From Streptomyces sp. B21-083 (GTDB lineage: Bacteria; Actinomycetota; Actinomycetes; Streptomycetales; Streptomycetaceae), in assembly GCF_036898825.1 (NCBI RefSeq), contig NZ_JARUND010000002.1:4712001-4776000 (forward strand): a stretch of 64,000 bases of DNA. Reading direction: 5' to 3'. Position 1 is the stretch's first letter. Each line of letters starts with the position of its first letter. Positions 54,258 through 62,494 of the stretch are shown in pieces. A program made the translations under genes and the position numbers. The notes under the pieces were generated by a model, which saw nothing but the letters and a program-made list of their open reading frames with translations, ran no database searches and was not told where the DNA came from.

Positions 54258-55187
54258 ATGCGCGCGCGATACGCAGTACCCCTGGGAATCACGGCCGTTG
54301 CCGCCGCCGGCCTCGTCTACTCGGCGGGTTTCGAGACCCGCTCCTTCCGCCTCCGCCGGGTCACCGTGCCGGTGCTGCCCGCGGGTATGCGCCCCCTGCG
54401 CGTGCTCCAGGTCTCCGACATCCACATGGTCGGCGGCCAGTACAAGAAGCAGCGCTGGCTCCGCTCCCTCGCCGGCCTGCGCCCCGACTTCGTGATCAAC
54501 ACGGGCGACAACCTGTCCGACCCGGAGGGCGTGCCCGAGGTGCTCGACGCGCTCGGCCCGCTGATGGAGTTCCCGGGCGCGTACGTCTTCGGCTCGAACG
54601 ACTACTACGGCCCCAAACCCCGTAACCCCGCCCGGTACCTGCTCGAGAAGACCCAGGGCAAGCACGGCCTCAACGGCAACCCGCCCGCGGTCGACGTGAT
54701 CCACAACCCGTGGGAGGAGCTGCGCGACGGCTTCGACACGGCGGGCTGGCTGAACCTGACGAACACGCGCGGCGTGCTGAAGATCGACGGCATGTCGGTG
54801 GAACTGACGGGCCTGGACGACCCGCACATCAAGCGGGACCGCTACCAGCAGGTGGCCGGCGGCCCCTCGAAGACGGCGGACGTCTCACTGGCCGTCGTCC
54901 ACGCCCCCTACCTCCGGGTCCTGGACGCGTTCACGGCGGACGCGTACCCGCTGACCCTGGCCGGCCACACGCACGGCGGCCAGCTGTGCATCCCCTTCTA
55001 CGGCGCCCTGGTCACCAACTGCGACCTCGACACGGACCGCGTCAAGGGCCTGTCGACGCACACGGCGGAGGGCCGGACGTCGTACCTCCACGTCTCGGCG
55101 GGCTGCGGCGCCAACCGCTACACCCCGGTACGTTTCGCCTGCCCACCGGAGGCGACACTGCTGACGCTGACGCCACGGGAGGCGTAG
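54258..55187 (+). CDS. Membrane-anchored metallophosphoesterase
   Basis: A calcineurin-like phosphoesterase of 309 residues. An N-terminal hydrophobic anchor (VPLGITAVAAAGLVYSAGF) is followed by metal motifs VSDIHMVG, NTGDNLSD, FGSNDYY (GNHD variant with Ser) and AGHTHGGQL. It is similar to YkuE-type enzymes that hydrolyse UDP-sugar lipids. Beside the PBP gene, as Rv3683 lies beside ponA2, an envelope role is likely (inference). Confidence 0.9.
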   Translation: MRARYAVPLGITAVAAAGLVYSAGFETRSFRLRRVTVPVLPAGMRPLRVLQVSDIHMVGGQYKKQRWLRSLAGLRPDFVINTGDNLSDPEGVPEVLDALGPLMEFPGAYVFGSNDYYGPKPRNPARYLLEKTQGKHGLNGNPPAVDVIHNPWEELRDGFDTAGWLNLTNTRGVLKIDGMSVELTGLDDPHIKRDRYQQVAGGPSKTADVSLAVVHAPYLRVLDAFTADAYPLTLAGHTHGGQLCIPFYGALVTNCDLDTDRVKGLSTHTAEGRTSYLHVSAGCGANRYTPVRFACPPEATLLTLTPREA

Positions 55188-55255
55188 GCGGGGGAGGAGG
55201 CACGGCCGGCGGGGGCGGCGCGGGAGGCATGACGGCGGGGGCTGCGCGGGAGGCA

Positions 55256-55291
55256 GGTTCCGCAGGTTCCGCAGGTTCCGCAGGTTCCGCA
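55256..55291. repeat. Four tandem 9-bp repeats
   Basis: GGTTCCGCA repeated four times without change, in the gap before the Pr6Pr gene. A slippage-prone microsatellite with no known role. Confidence 0.6.
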
Positions 55292-55354
55292 GGGGCATAA
55301 CCCACTCAGCCCGCCCGGATCGCCCCTTTTGCCCACTCGCCCTAGCGTGAGGGC

Positions 55355-56131
55355 ATGACCGCGCCGATACCCAGGGACATACCGGACCTCCCCGCGCTCC
55401 CGGGCGGACCCGGAATCCTCCCCTCCCCCGTCCCCGCCACGGCCGTGGTGACCCCGATACGCCGTCCCGTGACGGCGGTCTTCCGCCTCCTCACCGCCGC
55501 CGCGGCGGCCACGGCCGTGACGATGGAACTGGTCCTGGGCAGCCCCGCCCAGGTTTTGAGCCAGTTCACGATCCAGAGCAGCATCCTGCTGACCCTGGTC
55601 ATGACCGTCTCGGCCCGCCGCGCCTGGACAGCCCGCCGCCCACTGCCCAGCGCCCTGACAGGCGCCGCGCTCCTCTACCTGGTCATCGGGGCCCTGGTCC
55701 ACCACGCGCTGGTGTCAAACCCGTCGAGCCCGTTCACCACGCCGCCCTCCCCGACGGGCTGGCACGCCGTCACCGACCAGGTCCTGCAAACGGCGATCCC
55801 GATCGCGGCACTCACGAACTGGCTGCTCCTGACCGCCGCCGGCCAACTGCACCTGCGCCAGGCAGCACCGTGGCTCCTGTACCCCCTGGCGTACCTGACC
55901 TTCTCCCTGCTCCGAGGCGAACTCCTCCTCCCCGGCACACCGAACCGCTACCTGTACGCCTTCCTCGACGTGGACGAGCACGGCTACAAGAGCGTCCTGG
56001 CCAACGCCCTCCTCCTCGGCCTGGCCTGCTACACCCTCGCCGTCCTCCTCGTAACCCTCGACCACATCCGCCCGAACCCCGTCCACCACCGCACCAAAAC
56101 CGGATTTCGCCTGGGGCCACCGGTGGGCTAA
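55355..56131 (+). CDS. Pr6Pr family six-helix membrane protein
   Basis: A 258-residue membrane protein with six hydrophobic helices. It contains the family features [13 protein letters not shown] and [17 protein letters not shown], and an acidic [11 protein letters not shown] before the last helix. The Pr6Pr (predicted six-pass) family is of unknown function, sometimes annotated as an integral membrane regulator. The stop is 42 bases before tRNA-Pro. Confidence 0.82.
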   Translation: MTAPIPRDIPDLPALPGGPGILPSPVPATAVVTPIRRPVTAVFRLLTAAAAATAVTMELVLGSPAQVLSQFTIQSSILLTLVMTVSARRAWTARRPLPSALTGAALLYLVIGALVHHALVSNPSSPFTTPPSPTGWHAVTDQVLQTAIPIAALTNWLLLTAAGQLHLRQAAPWLLYPLAYLTFSLLRGELLLPGTPNRYLYAFLDVDEHGYKSVLANALLLGLACYTLAVLLVTLDHIRPNPVHHRTKTGFRLGPPVG

Positions 56132-56173
56132 AGTAAACGACGTCGCCGCGACAAGCAGGACAAGCAGCGACAT

Positions 56174-56247
56174 CGGGGTGTAGCGCAGCTTGGCAGCGCG
56201 CTTCGTTCGGGACGAAGAGGTCGTGGGTTCAAATCCCGCCACCCCGA
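56174..56247 (+). tRNA. tRNA-Pro (anticodon CGG)
   Basis: A 74-base gene. Acceptor arms CGGGGTG and CACCCCG pair with discriminator A. The D arm is GCGCAGCTTGGCAGCGC, the anticodon loop is TTCGGGA in CTTCG/CGAAG, and the T arm GGGTTCAAATCCC. CCA is not encoded. It is the boundary between conserved genes and a transposon-rich island, which suggests use as an integration target. Confidence 0.96.
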
Positions 56248-56263
56248 CAGTGAAGTACCAGGT

Positions 56264-56296
56264 CAGAGCCACCTACTCAAGTAGTAGGTGGCTCTG
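56264..56296 (+). terminator. Terminator of tRNA-Pro
   Basis: CAGAGCCACCTACT pairs perfectly with AGTAGGTGGCTCTG (14 bp, five-base loop), followed by ATTTGTTGT. Sixteen bases past the tRNA. Confidence 0.9.
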
Positions 56297-56309
56297 ATTT
56301 GTTGTGTGC

Positions 56310-56372
56310 GGGCCCTCCTGGGAGAAATCTGGGAGAAGATCTTGAAACCTCCGCCCGGACAGCACCTGCTAA
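56310..56372. repeat. Post-tRNA repeat, copy 1
   Basis: The stretch beginning GGGCCCTCCTGGGAGA and containing AGAAGATCTTGAAA is about 70 % alike to 58977-59037. Both copies directly follow a perfect hairpin, which points to duplication of an element end or att flank. Confidence 0.55.
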
Positions 56373-56386
56373 CCTCGCGCTTTCAT

Positions 56387-58037
56387 GGAGCCTGGTGTCC
56401 GACGGGTGGTCAGGTAAACGAAAAGTGCCTCTGACCAGCAAGAATGAGGATTGTCGAGGTCCTTGTTCCTGCCACCGTCGGAGGCACTTCCCAGGTGAAG
56501 AAGCGTATCGGGTCCTACCCGCGTGTCCGCGTCGAGGGTGGTGGCCGGGCAGTGGTTTCGCAGGCGGGAGGCGTCCTGCTGGTGGAGACGGCCCGTAAGG
56601 CTGGGCTGGACCAGGCGATATCTGCAGCTCTGACACCGTGGCGCAAGCCGCGGGCGGTGCACGATCCGGGGAAGATACTGCTGGATGTGGCCTTGGCGGT
56701 CGCGCTCGGCGGGGACTGTCTCGCGGACGTGGGGATGCTGCGGGCCGAGCCGGCGGTGTTCGGGCCGGTGGCTTCTGACCCGACCGTTTCGCGGCTCATC
56801 GACACCCTCGCCGCGGCCGGTCCGAAGGCCCTTCACGCGATCCGTGCCGCGCGGTCCGAAGTACGCGCGTGGGTATGGAAGTTGGCCGGGACGGCGGCGC
56901 CGGATGCCGCAGGTGAGGTGATCGTGGACCTGGACGGGGTGCTGGTGCTGGCGCACTCCGAGAAGCAGGACGCGGCTGCGACCTGGAAGAAGTCCTTCGG
57001 CCACCATCCGCTGATGGGCTTCGTCGATCACGGAAGCGGCGGCACCGGAGAGCCTGTGGCGGCCCTGCTGCGGCCGGGGAACGCGGGCAGCAACACCGCG
57101 GCCGACCACATCACCACCACCCAACTCGCCCTGGCCCAGCTCCCCAAACGGCATCGGCGAGGCCGGTCCACGCTGATTCGCACCGACTCCGCGGGCGGCA
57201 CTCACGAGTTCCTGGCCTGGCTCTCGCAGCGCGGGAGGTGGCTGTCGTACTCGGTCGGGATGACCATCACCGACTCCATCCATCAGGCCGTGCTGAAGGT
57301 TCCGACCTCCGCCTGGACATCCGCCGTCGAACCGGGCGGCGAGATCCGCGAGGGCGCCTGGACCGCCGAACTCGACGGCGACGTCCTCAAGGGCTGGCCC
57401 AAGGGCATGCGGCTGGTGGTCCGCAAGGAACGGCCACACCCCGGCGCCCAGTTGCGCTTCACCGATGCCGACGGGCTCCGGCTCACCTGCTTCGCCACCA
57501 ACACGACGGGCGGGAAGATCGCAGACCTGGAACTGAGGCACCGCCGACGGGCGAGGGCAGAGGACCGCATTCGGAACGCGCGGGCCACCGGCCTGCGGAA
57601 CCTGCCCCTGCACGAGACCTCGCAGAACCGGATCTGGCTGGAGATCGTCCAGCTCGCCCTCGACCTGCTCGCCTGGATGTCGATGCTCGCCCTGACCGGC
57701 AAACCCCGCCTCTGGGAGCCCCGCCGCCTGCGGTTGCGGCTGTTCTCCGCCGCAGCCCAACTCATCACCACCGCCCGCCAACGGCACCTGCGATTCGCCC
57801 GCCACTGGCCATGGACCGACGTGATCACAGACGCGATCAGACGGCTCGACACCCTTCCGAACCCAGGCTGACCAGAAACGACCCGCCCCGACGAGCAGAA
57901 GAGCCACCGACCGGAACCGTGGAACCCGGCGCCCACCCGACGCGACGATCGGCCCGTCCGCTTGCCCGCACACGCTCCACAACGACGAATTGGCCGCCAA
58001 CCGAAGCCGACGACCAATCACGAAAGATCGAGGCTAA
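56387..58037 (+). mobile_element. IS1380-family insertion sequence (ends uncertain)
   Basis: Element around the IS1380 transposase. A subterminal inverted pair AAGTGCCTCTGAC (56423-56435) / GTCGGAGGCACTT (56477-56489) lies before the coding region. Possible tips are AGCCTGGTG on the left and the AGGCT before 58037 on the right, but they match poorly and no target duplication is clear. Confidence 0.4.
56495..57871 (+). CDS. IS1380-family DDE transposase
   Basis: A transposase of 458 residues from GTG 56495 (an earlier ATG at 56444 is in frame). It begins with KKRIGSYPRVRVEGGG, typical of Streptomyces IS1380 members. DDE residues are likely the Asp in IVDLDGVLV, the Asp in IRTDSAGGTHEF, and a later Glu near ETSQNRIWLEIVQ. 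The reading frame is unbroken, so the element may be active. Inserted downstream of tRNA-Pro, just past post-tRNA repeat copy 1. Confidence 0.9.
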   Translation: MKKRIGSYPRVRVEGGGRAVVSQAGGVLLVETARKAGLDQAISAALTPWRKPRAVHDPGKILLDVALAVALGGDCLADVGMLRAEPAVFGPVASDPTVSRLIDTLAAAGPKALHAIRAARSEVRAWVWKLAGTAAPDAAGEVIVDLDGVLVLAHSEKQDAAATWKKSFGHHPLMGFVDHGSGGTGEPVAALLRPGNAGSNTAADHITTTQLALAQLPKRHRRGRSTLIRTDSAGGTHEFLAWLSQRGRWLSYSVGMTITDSIHQAVLKVPTSAWTSAVEPGGEIREGAWTAELDGDVLKGWPKGMRLVVRKERPHPGAQLRFTDADGLRLTCFATNTTGGKIADLELRHRRRARAEDRIRNARATGLRNLPLHETSQNRIWLEIVQLALDLLAWMSMLALTGKPRLWEPRRLRLRLFSAAAQLITTARQRHLRFARHWPWTDVITDAIRRLDTLPNPG

Positions 58038-58299
58038 TGCGCACATAGACCCTCCTGCAAGAGGCCGTGAGCAGAAGCGCTGGGGCGGCGGAGCGAGCAC
58101 GCCGGCATCTGCCTGCCGACGTGCCCGTGCGTGGCGCGAGCGCTCCTCAGCGCGGAGCACCGAGGGCTCGCTCGCTCTGCTCGCCCCGCGCCCGGCTTGA
58201 CGCAGGACGCTCGTGGTGCGAGCCAACAAGAGAGCATGGCCAGCGTGGGTTGTTGTTGTGGTCGGCCGCCCGCAGGATACCAATATTTGTTGTCTGATT
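57872..58299. other. Gap with no supported gene
   Basis: About 430 bases from the transposase stop to the repeat array. It includes the presumed right end of the IS1380 element and GC-rich imperfect hairpins (GAGCACCGAGGGCTCGCTCGC area). Composition falls to AT-richer DNA at about 58270. No coding frame is convincing. Confidence 0.45.
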
Positions 58300-58427
58300 A
58301 GGTTCACAACTTAGGTTAGCGGCTTGTTCGCAGACTTCGGTTAGCGACTTAAGTTCACAACTTAGGTTAGCGACTTAGGTTCACAACTTAGGTTAGCGGC
58401 TTGTTCGCAGACTTCGGTTAGTGGATT
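58300..58427. repeat. Iteron-like array of five 25/26-bp units
   Basis: Five directly repeated units without spacers, arranged A-B-A'-A-B. Type A (26 bp) starts AGGTTCACAACTTAGGTTAG; type B (25 bp) starts GTTCGCAGACTTCGGTTAG; all end in a GCGRCTT-like block. The first and last 51 bp (A+B) are nearly identical, flanking A'. A' contains a perfect AAGTT-CAC-AACTT palindrome. GC content is well below the genome level. Such arrays are typical of replication iterons, partition sites or multi-site operators; which applies is unknown. Confidence 0.75.
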
Positions 58428-58683
58428 AAAATCGATATTGAACAGAGAAACATGTGCGAGTTAGGTTCATTACTCACCCCAAAGCTAGGGTAATCGGCTC
58501 CGAGATTGCGCGAGAGCACCCCCTGACCTGCCAGTTTGCCCTTTTTCTAACTGTACTCAAGAATTGACGGAACACGGCCTCGGGACACTCCCAAGGGGGG
58601 AGGGAGAGGCCACCCGTGCGCCTAGAGAACGATGCGGGTGGCCTCCTGGTCCGCAGCCCTCACAGACAGGGACCTCTGCCAGT

Positions 58684-58923
58684 ATGAGAGATCGAGTTCG
58701 ACAAATCCAGGCGGCCACTTCCGGCGACTCCTGTACTCGCGTGCAGATCGTTGCCCTCCTCGCGGGCGCCGCACTGATCGCTGGTGGGCAGGCCACCGTG
58801 GCGGAAGCGGGTGCCTACGTGGCTCCCTTCTTGCTCATCAGCGAGCGGCTTGCCGCACGTCAGGGGGGCACTACGCCCACGCAAAATCAGCCGAGCAAGC
58901 CTGGGCGACTGCCCCGCCCGTAG
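58684..58923 (+). CDS. Small membrane protein of the island
   Basis: A 79-residue protein with a charged lead (RDRVRQIQAATSGD), one or two hydrophobic segments (VQIVALLAGAALIAGG and AYVAPFLLISERLA), and a Pro/Thr/Gln tail. Small hydrophobic proteins like this occur in the spread (spd) genes of Streptomyces conjugative elements, but no specific match is visible. The start ATG 58684 has weak upstream purines. Existence as a gene is likely but not certain. Confidence 0.5.
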   Translation: MRDRVRQIQAATSGDSCTRVQIVALLAGAALIAGGQATVAEAGAYVAPFLLISERLAARQGGTTPTQNQPSKPGRLPRP

Positions 58924-58944
58924 CCCGAGGTCAGCTCAGCCCAC

Positions 58945-58968
58945 TCAATTTGAGTGGGCTGAGCTGAC
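58945..58968 (+). terminator. Terminator after the small membrane gene
   Basis: CAGCCCACTCAA pairs with TTGAGTGGGCTG (perfect 12 bp within CTCAGCCCACTCAATTTGAG...), 20 bases past the stop codon. It precedes post-tRNA repeat copy 2 as the tRNA-Pro terminator precedes copy 1. Confidence 0.7.
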
Positions 58969-58976
58969 TCGTTCTG

Positions 58977-59037
58977 TGGGCCTCTTGGGAGACGCCTGGA
59001 AGAAGATCTTGAAATTCTTCTCCCAGACGGCATCTAC
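58977..59037. repeat. Post-tRNA repeat, copy 2
   Basis: TGGGCCTCTTGGGAGACGCC followed by AAGAAGATCTTGAAA matches copy 1 at 56310 with scattered changes. The IS5-family element begins 12 bases later. Confidence 0.55.
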
Positions 59038-59048
59038 CGACGCGCTCT

Positions 59049-60159
59049 CAGAGGACGTTCCGGTTAAAAACCGTATGGTTCATGGGTTGTGCCAGGTTAT
59101 GGGTGTTTCTCCGGTTGCTCGTTTCGCAAGGTTCGAGATCATCGCGAGGCGGATCATGCTCTCGGAATGCGCAGGTTTGGTCTCGTAGTCGCGGGCGAGG
59201 CGGCGGTGCATCATGATCCACCCGAAACTTCGCTCCACGACCCAGCGCCTGGGGATCACCGAGAAGCCTTTGACCTGCTCGTTTCGTGGGACTACGTCGA
59301 CATCAATGCCGAGGGCGGCGCCGTGCTCGATGGCCTTGGTCTTGTAGCCGGTGTCGACCCATGCCTTGGTGATCGTGGGGTGGTCTGTGGCGAGTTGGGT
59401 GAGGAGTTGCTTGCCGGCCTCGTTGTCGGAGACGCTGGCGGCGGTCACGATGACCAGCAGTAACAGGCCGAGCGTGTCGACGACGATGCTGCGCTTGCGG
59501 CCCACGATCTTCTTCCCTGCATCCGTGCCCTGAGTGTCGGAGGGGACGCTGGTCGCGGTCTTGACGCTCTGCGCATCGATCACGCACGCGGTGGGCTCCG
59601 CGGTGCGTCCTGCCTGCTCACGGACCATCCGGTGCAGGTGGACGCCGAGTTTCTCGATGGTGCCGTCGGCGGTCCAGGCGCTGAAGTAGCCGAACACCGT
59701 GGTGTGCGGCGGGAAATCGTGCGGCAGATAGCGCCACGGGACGCCGGTCCGGTTGAGGAAGAGGATCGCGTTCATGACTTCCCGCAGGTCAGTGACCTTG
59801 CCGCCGAGGTTGAGGGAGGTCTTCTGCCGCTCGGCCCGCCAGGCCGTCAAGGTCGGCTCCATCAACTCCCAGCGGGCATCGGAGAGATCACTCAGGTACG
59901 GCAGGCGCGGCTGCGAAGAAGTCATGGGGATACTCATGCATGGGGTCCCGGACCGGGCATATCGCTCGATCGAGCGAGCCAAAAGCCGCTTTCAGTAGGT
60001 TCCTCGAACCGGACAGGAGCTATCAGCTGAAACCGGGCTGAAACGCAAAGTCACGCCCGCTGAAGCTGTAACCGCAAATCACTTGTTCTGCCTGGATAAG
60101 GCCAAACCCGGCACGACACAACCACCTCAAACCATCACGTAAGTACCACGAACGTCCTC
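59049..60159 (-). mobile_element. IS5-family element (IS1031 group) with TCA target duplication
   Basis: A complete 1,111-bp element. Its terminal inverted repeats are GAGGACGTTC at left and GAACGTCCTC at right, and further imperfect inner matches exist (GGGTTGTGCC / GGCACGACACAACC). TCA flanks both sides (59046-59048 and 60160-60162), a TNA target as expected for the IS1031 group. It carries one leftward transposase gene. Confidence 0.85.
59080..59937 (-). CDS. IS5-family DDE transposase
   Basis: A 285-residue transposase. The N-terminal domain reads LSDLSDARWELMEPTL and YLPHDFPPHTTVFGYFSAW. DDE residues: Asp in VIDAQSVKTA, Asp in AWVDTGYKTKA, Glu in WVVERSFGWIMMHRRLARDY. It is intact, in keeping with the fresh-looking ends of the element. 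Starts at ATG 59937 or 59925 are equally possible. Distinct from the second IS5-like transposase next door (about one third alike by eye). Confidence 0.93.
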   Translation of the reverse strand: MSIPMTSSQPRLPYLSDLSDARWELMEPTLTAWRAERQKTSLNLGGKVTDLREVMNAILFLNRTGVPWRYLPHDFPPHTTVFGYFSAWTADGTIEKLGVHLHRMVREQAGRTAEPTACVIDAQSVKTATSVPSDTQGTDAGKKIVGRKRSIVVDTLGLLLLVIVTAASVSDNEAGKQLLTQLATDHPTITKAWVDTGYKTKAIEHGAALGIDVDVVPRNEQVKGFSVIPRRWVVERSFGWIMMHRRLARDYETKPAHSESMIRLAMISNLAKRATGETPITWHNP

Positions 60160-60265
60160 TCAGTGGGCGGTTCGTGAGTCTTTGAGTTGGTCTGCTGTCG
60201 CCTGATCGTGTGGCTGCGGGGCGGACTTTGGCGGTTCGCGGTGGGTGATCTGGTGATGTGACCGG

Positions 60266-61114
60266 GTGAGTGAACGCAAGCCGTACCCGAGTGACTTATC
60301 GGACGAGCAGTGGTCGTTGATCGAGCCGGTGATCACCGCGTGGAAGGATAGGCACCGCTCGGTCAGCGGTCATCAGGGCGCCTACGACATGCGGGAGATC
60401 GTGAACTCGATCCTCTACCAGGGGCGGACCGGTTGCCAGTGGGCCTATCTCCCGCACGACCTGCCGCCGAAGAGCGCAACGTACTACTACTTCGCGGCCT
60501 GGCGGGACGACGGGACCGACCAGGTCATCCATGAACTCCTGCGCTGCCAGGTCCGGGAGAGGGCCCGACGATTAGAGGACCCGACCCTGGTGGTCCTGGA
60601 CACCCAGAGTGTCCACGTGGCCGCCGGGGTCCCCGCCTCCACAAGTGGCCACGATCCGGCCAAGCGGGTGCCCGGCCGCAAGCGCGGACTGGCCGTGGAC
60701 GTCCTCGGCCTGGTCATCGCAGTCGTCGTTCTCGCCGCGAACACCCACGACAACGCCGCGGGCATCGTCCTGCTGGACCAGGTCGCCGAGCACGCCGGCG
60801 GAACCGTCCGCAAAGCCCTGGTCGACCAGGGCTTCAAGAATCAGGTCGTCGCGCACGGCGCCGCCTTGGGAATCGACGTCGAGATCGTCGCACGCGACCC
60901 GCAGGTCAAGGGGTTCGTGCCGCAGCCGAAGCGGTGGAGGGTCGAGCAGACCTACGGGATCCTGATACTGCACCGGCGGCTGGTCCGCGACTACGAGCAC
61001 CGCCCCTCCTCCTCCGCCTCCCGTGTCTACTGGGCGATGACCCACGTCATGACCCGGCGCCTCACCGGCGCGAACGCTCCCACCTGGCGCGAAGCGCAGG
61101 CGGTGGCAGCGTGA
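60266..61114 (+). CDS. IS5-like DDE transposase
   Basis: A 282-residue transposase from GTG 60266. It contains SDLSDEQWSLIEPVI, YLPHDLPPKSATYYYFAAW, and DDE residues in VLDTQSVHVA, ALVDQGFKNQ and RVEQTYGILILHRRLVRDY (Glu). The frame is intact. Its stop overlaps the GTG of the next gene by four bases (GTGA), so the element makes two proteins. Confidence 0.92.
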   Translation: MSERKPYPSDLSDEQWSLIEPVITAWKDRHRSVSGHQGAYDMREIVNSILYQGRTGCQWAYLPHDLPPKSATYYYFAAWRDDGTDQVIHELLRCQVRERARRLEDPTLVVLDTQSVHVAAGVPASTSGHDPAKRVPGRKRGLAVDVLGLVIAVVVLAANTHDNAAGIVLLDQVAEHAGGTVRKALVDQGFKNQVVAHGAALGIDVEIVARDPQVKGFVPQPKRWRVEQTYGILILHRRLVRDYEHRPSSSASRVYWAMTHVMTRRLTGANAPTWREAQAVAA

Positions 61115-61509
61115 TCATCCAGCCCCTGCTCGACGCCCTGGGCCTCCAGGAAGACGCCGCCCGGGCCCTGGCCGACGACCTCCGCGCACAGATTGACGCC
61201 TTGCAGACCCGACTGCGGGAGGCCGAGACCCATCTGGAGCACCTCGCGATCACCCGCACAACCGTCACCGGCCTCGCCGACCGACTCCCGGCCCACACAC
61301 CCGACCTGCCTGAGCACCCGGACTACCCCCGCGTCCTCGCCACGTTCAACGACGCGACCGGGCCGCTACGGGCCAGGGACGTCTGCGAAGTCCTCGGGCA
61401 CGAACTGCTGCCGAAAAACGTCGAAGGCACTCGCGCCAAGCTGAAACGCCTCGTCAAACTCGGGATCCTCACCGAGCCCGACCCCGGCAACTTCGCCAGG
61501 AAGCCATAG
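61111..61509 (+). CDS. IS passenger protein, coiled coil plus winged-helix-like
   Basis: A 132-residue protein coupled to the transposase. The N-terminal half is a helical coiled coil (ALADDLRAQIDALQTRLREA). The C-terminal half, with GPLRARDVCEVLGHEL and TRAKLKRLVKLGILTE, looks like a winged helix. It lies inside the inverted repeats, so it travels with the element. A regulatory or target-choice role is inferred; unknown otherwise. Confidence 0.8.
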   Translation: MIIQPLLDALGLQEDAARALADDLRAQIDALQTRLREAETHLEHLAITRTTVTGLADRLPAHTPDLPEHPDYPRVLATFNDATGPLRARDVCEVLGHELLPKNVEGTRAKLKRLVKLGILTEPDPGNFARKP

Positions 61510-61621
61510 TCGACGGAACCTCCACCAGCGACCTTGCTCAGCCTCAACCAGAAACAGACATCACCTTACGAACCGCCCCTGTGAGCTTGTTCCGCTTTGA
61601 CGGACACCATTGGTGTGGTGG

Positions 61622-62494
61622 TCAGGCTGCGGATGCGGTCTCGTATTCGGCGGGACTGCGGTAGCCGAGGCTGCTGTGCAGACGGTGCAAGTTGTACCAG
61701 CCCTCGATGAAATCGAAGATCGCGGTGTGGGCGGAGGCCCGGCTGGGCCAGGCGGTGGTGTCGAGCAACTCGCGTTTGATGGTGGCGAAGAACGACTCGG
61801 CGAGTGCGTTGTCCCAGCACTGCCCGGTGCGGCCGACCGACAGACGCACCCCCAACTGGTCTGCCAGCGCGGCAAGTTGCTGACTGGTGTATTGACAGCC
61901 GCGATCCGAGTGGAAGATCACCGGAGCGGTGGGGCGACGTTGCCGGCAGGCGTTCGTCAGGGCATCGGCGACGAGATCGGTCCGCAGGTGATCAGCCGTT
62001 GCCCAGCCGACCACGCGGCGGGAAGCGATGTCGATGACGGTGGCCAGGTAGAGCCAGCCCTCCTGTGTGGCGATATAGGTGATGTCGCCGCACCAGCGGG
62101 TATTCAGCCCGTCGGGGTCGGGCTGGAAGTCGCGGACGATGAGATCGGGCCGCAGAACAGCCCGCGGATCGGGGACCGTCGTCAGGTGCCGCCGTCTGCG
62201 ATGCCTGCCCTGCAGGCCGGCTGCCCGCATCAGCCGGGCGACGCGGCGCCGCCCGCACCCGGCACCCGCCCGCTTGAGCACGGCGTGCACGCGCGGGGCA
62301 CCGTAGGTTCCCCGCGATCGCATGTGGACATCGGTGATCTGTGCCGCCAGTTCGGCGTCACGGGCCGCGCGTGGACCGGGCGTGCCGGTGCGGCGGGCAT
62401 AGAAGGCGGTCCGGGAGACCTTCAGCAGTTCACACGCCCGTTTGACGCTGTGACCTGCACGCTTCTCCGCCTCGATGAACGGGTGGACCGTCAC
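61622..62494 (-). CDS. IS3-family transposase OrfB
   Basis: The integrase-like subunit, 290 residues. An N-terminal HTH_21 region is followed by the rve core: Asp in WCGDITYIAT, Asp in IFHSDRGCQYTS and Glu in DNALAESFFATIKREL, a complete DDE triad. It ends YRSPAEYE, the IS3 hallmark. The GTG start overlaps the orfA stop (GTGA), so it may be made by coupling rather than the classic -1 frameshift. Confidence 0.94.
   Translation of the reverse strand: MTVHPFIEAEKRAGHSVKRACELLKVSRTAFYARRTGTPGPRAARDAELAAQITDVHMRSRGTYGAPRVHAVLKRAGAGCGRRRVARLMRAAGLQGRHRRRRHLTTVPDPRAVLRPDLIVRDFQPDPDGLNTRWCGDITYIATQEGWLYLATVIDIASRRVVGWATADHLRTDLVADALTNACRQRRPTAPVIFHSDRGCQYTSQQLAALADQLGVRLSVGRTGQCWDNALAESFFATIKRELLDTTAWPSRASAHTAIFDFIEGWYNLHRLHSSLGYRSPAEYETASAA

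Larger units (their letters stand above)
60165..61578 (+). mobile_element. Second IS5-like element with passenger gene
   Basis: A 1,414-bp element with terminal inverted repeats GGGCGGTTCGT (60165-60175) and ACGAACCGCCC (61568-61578). It begins only two bases after the target duplication of the first IS5 element, so one element inserted next to the other's tip. No clear target duplication. It encodes a transposase and a coupled second gene. Confidence 0.75.

Noticed and set aside
57837..58307. 156-codon leftward frame past the IS1380 transposase
   Set aside because: Overlaps the transposase end and the presumed IS tip; composition is Arg/Ser-rich without domains.
58300..58427. Possible CRISPR array
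   Set aside because: Units are contiguous with no unique spacers and no cas genes are present.
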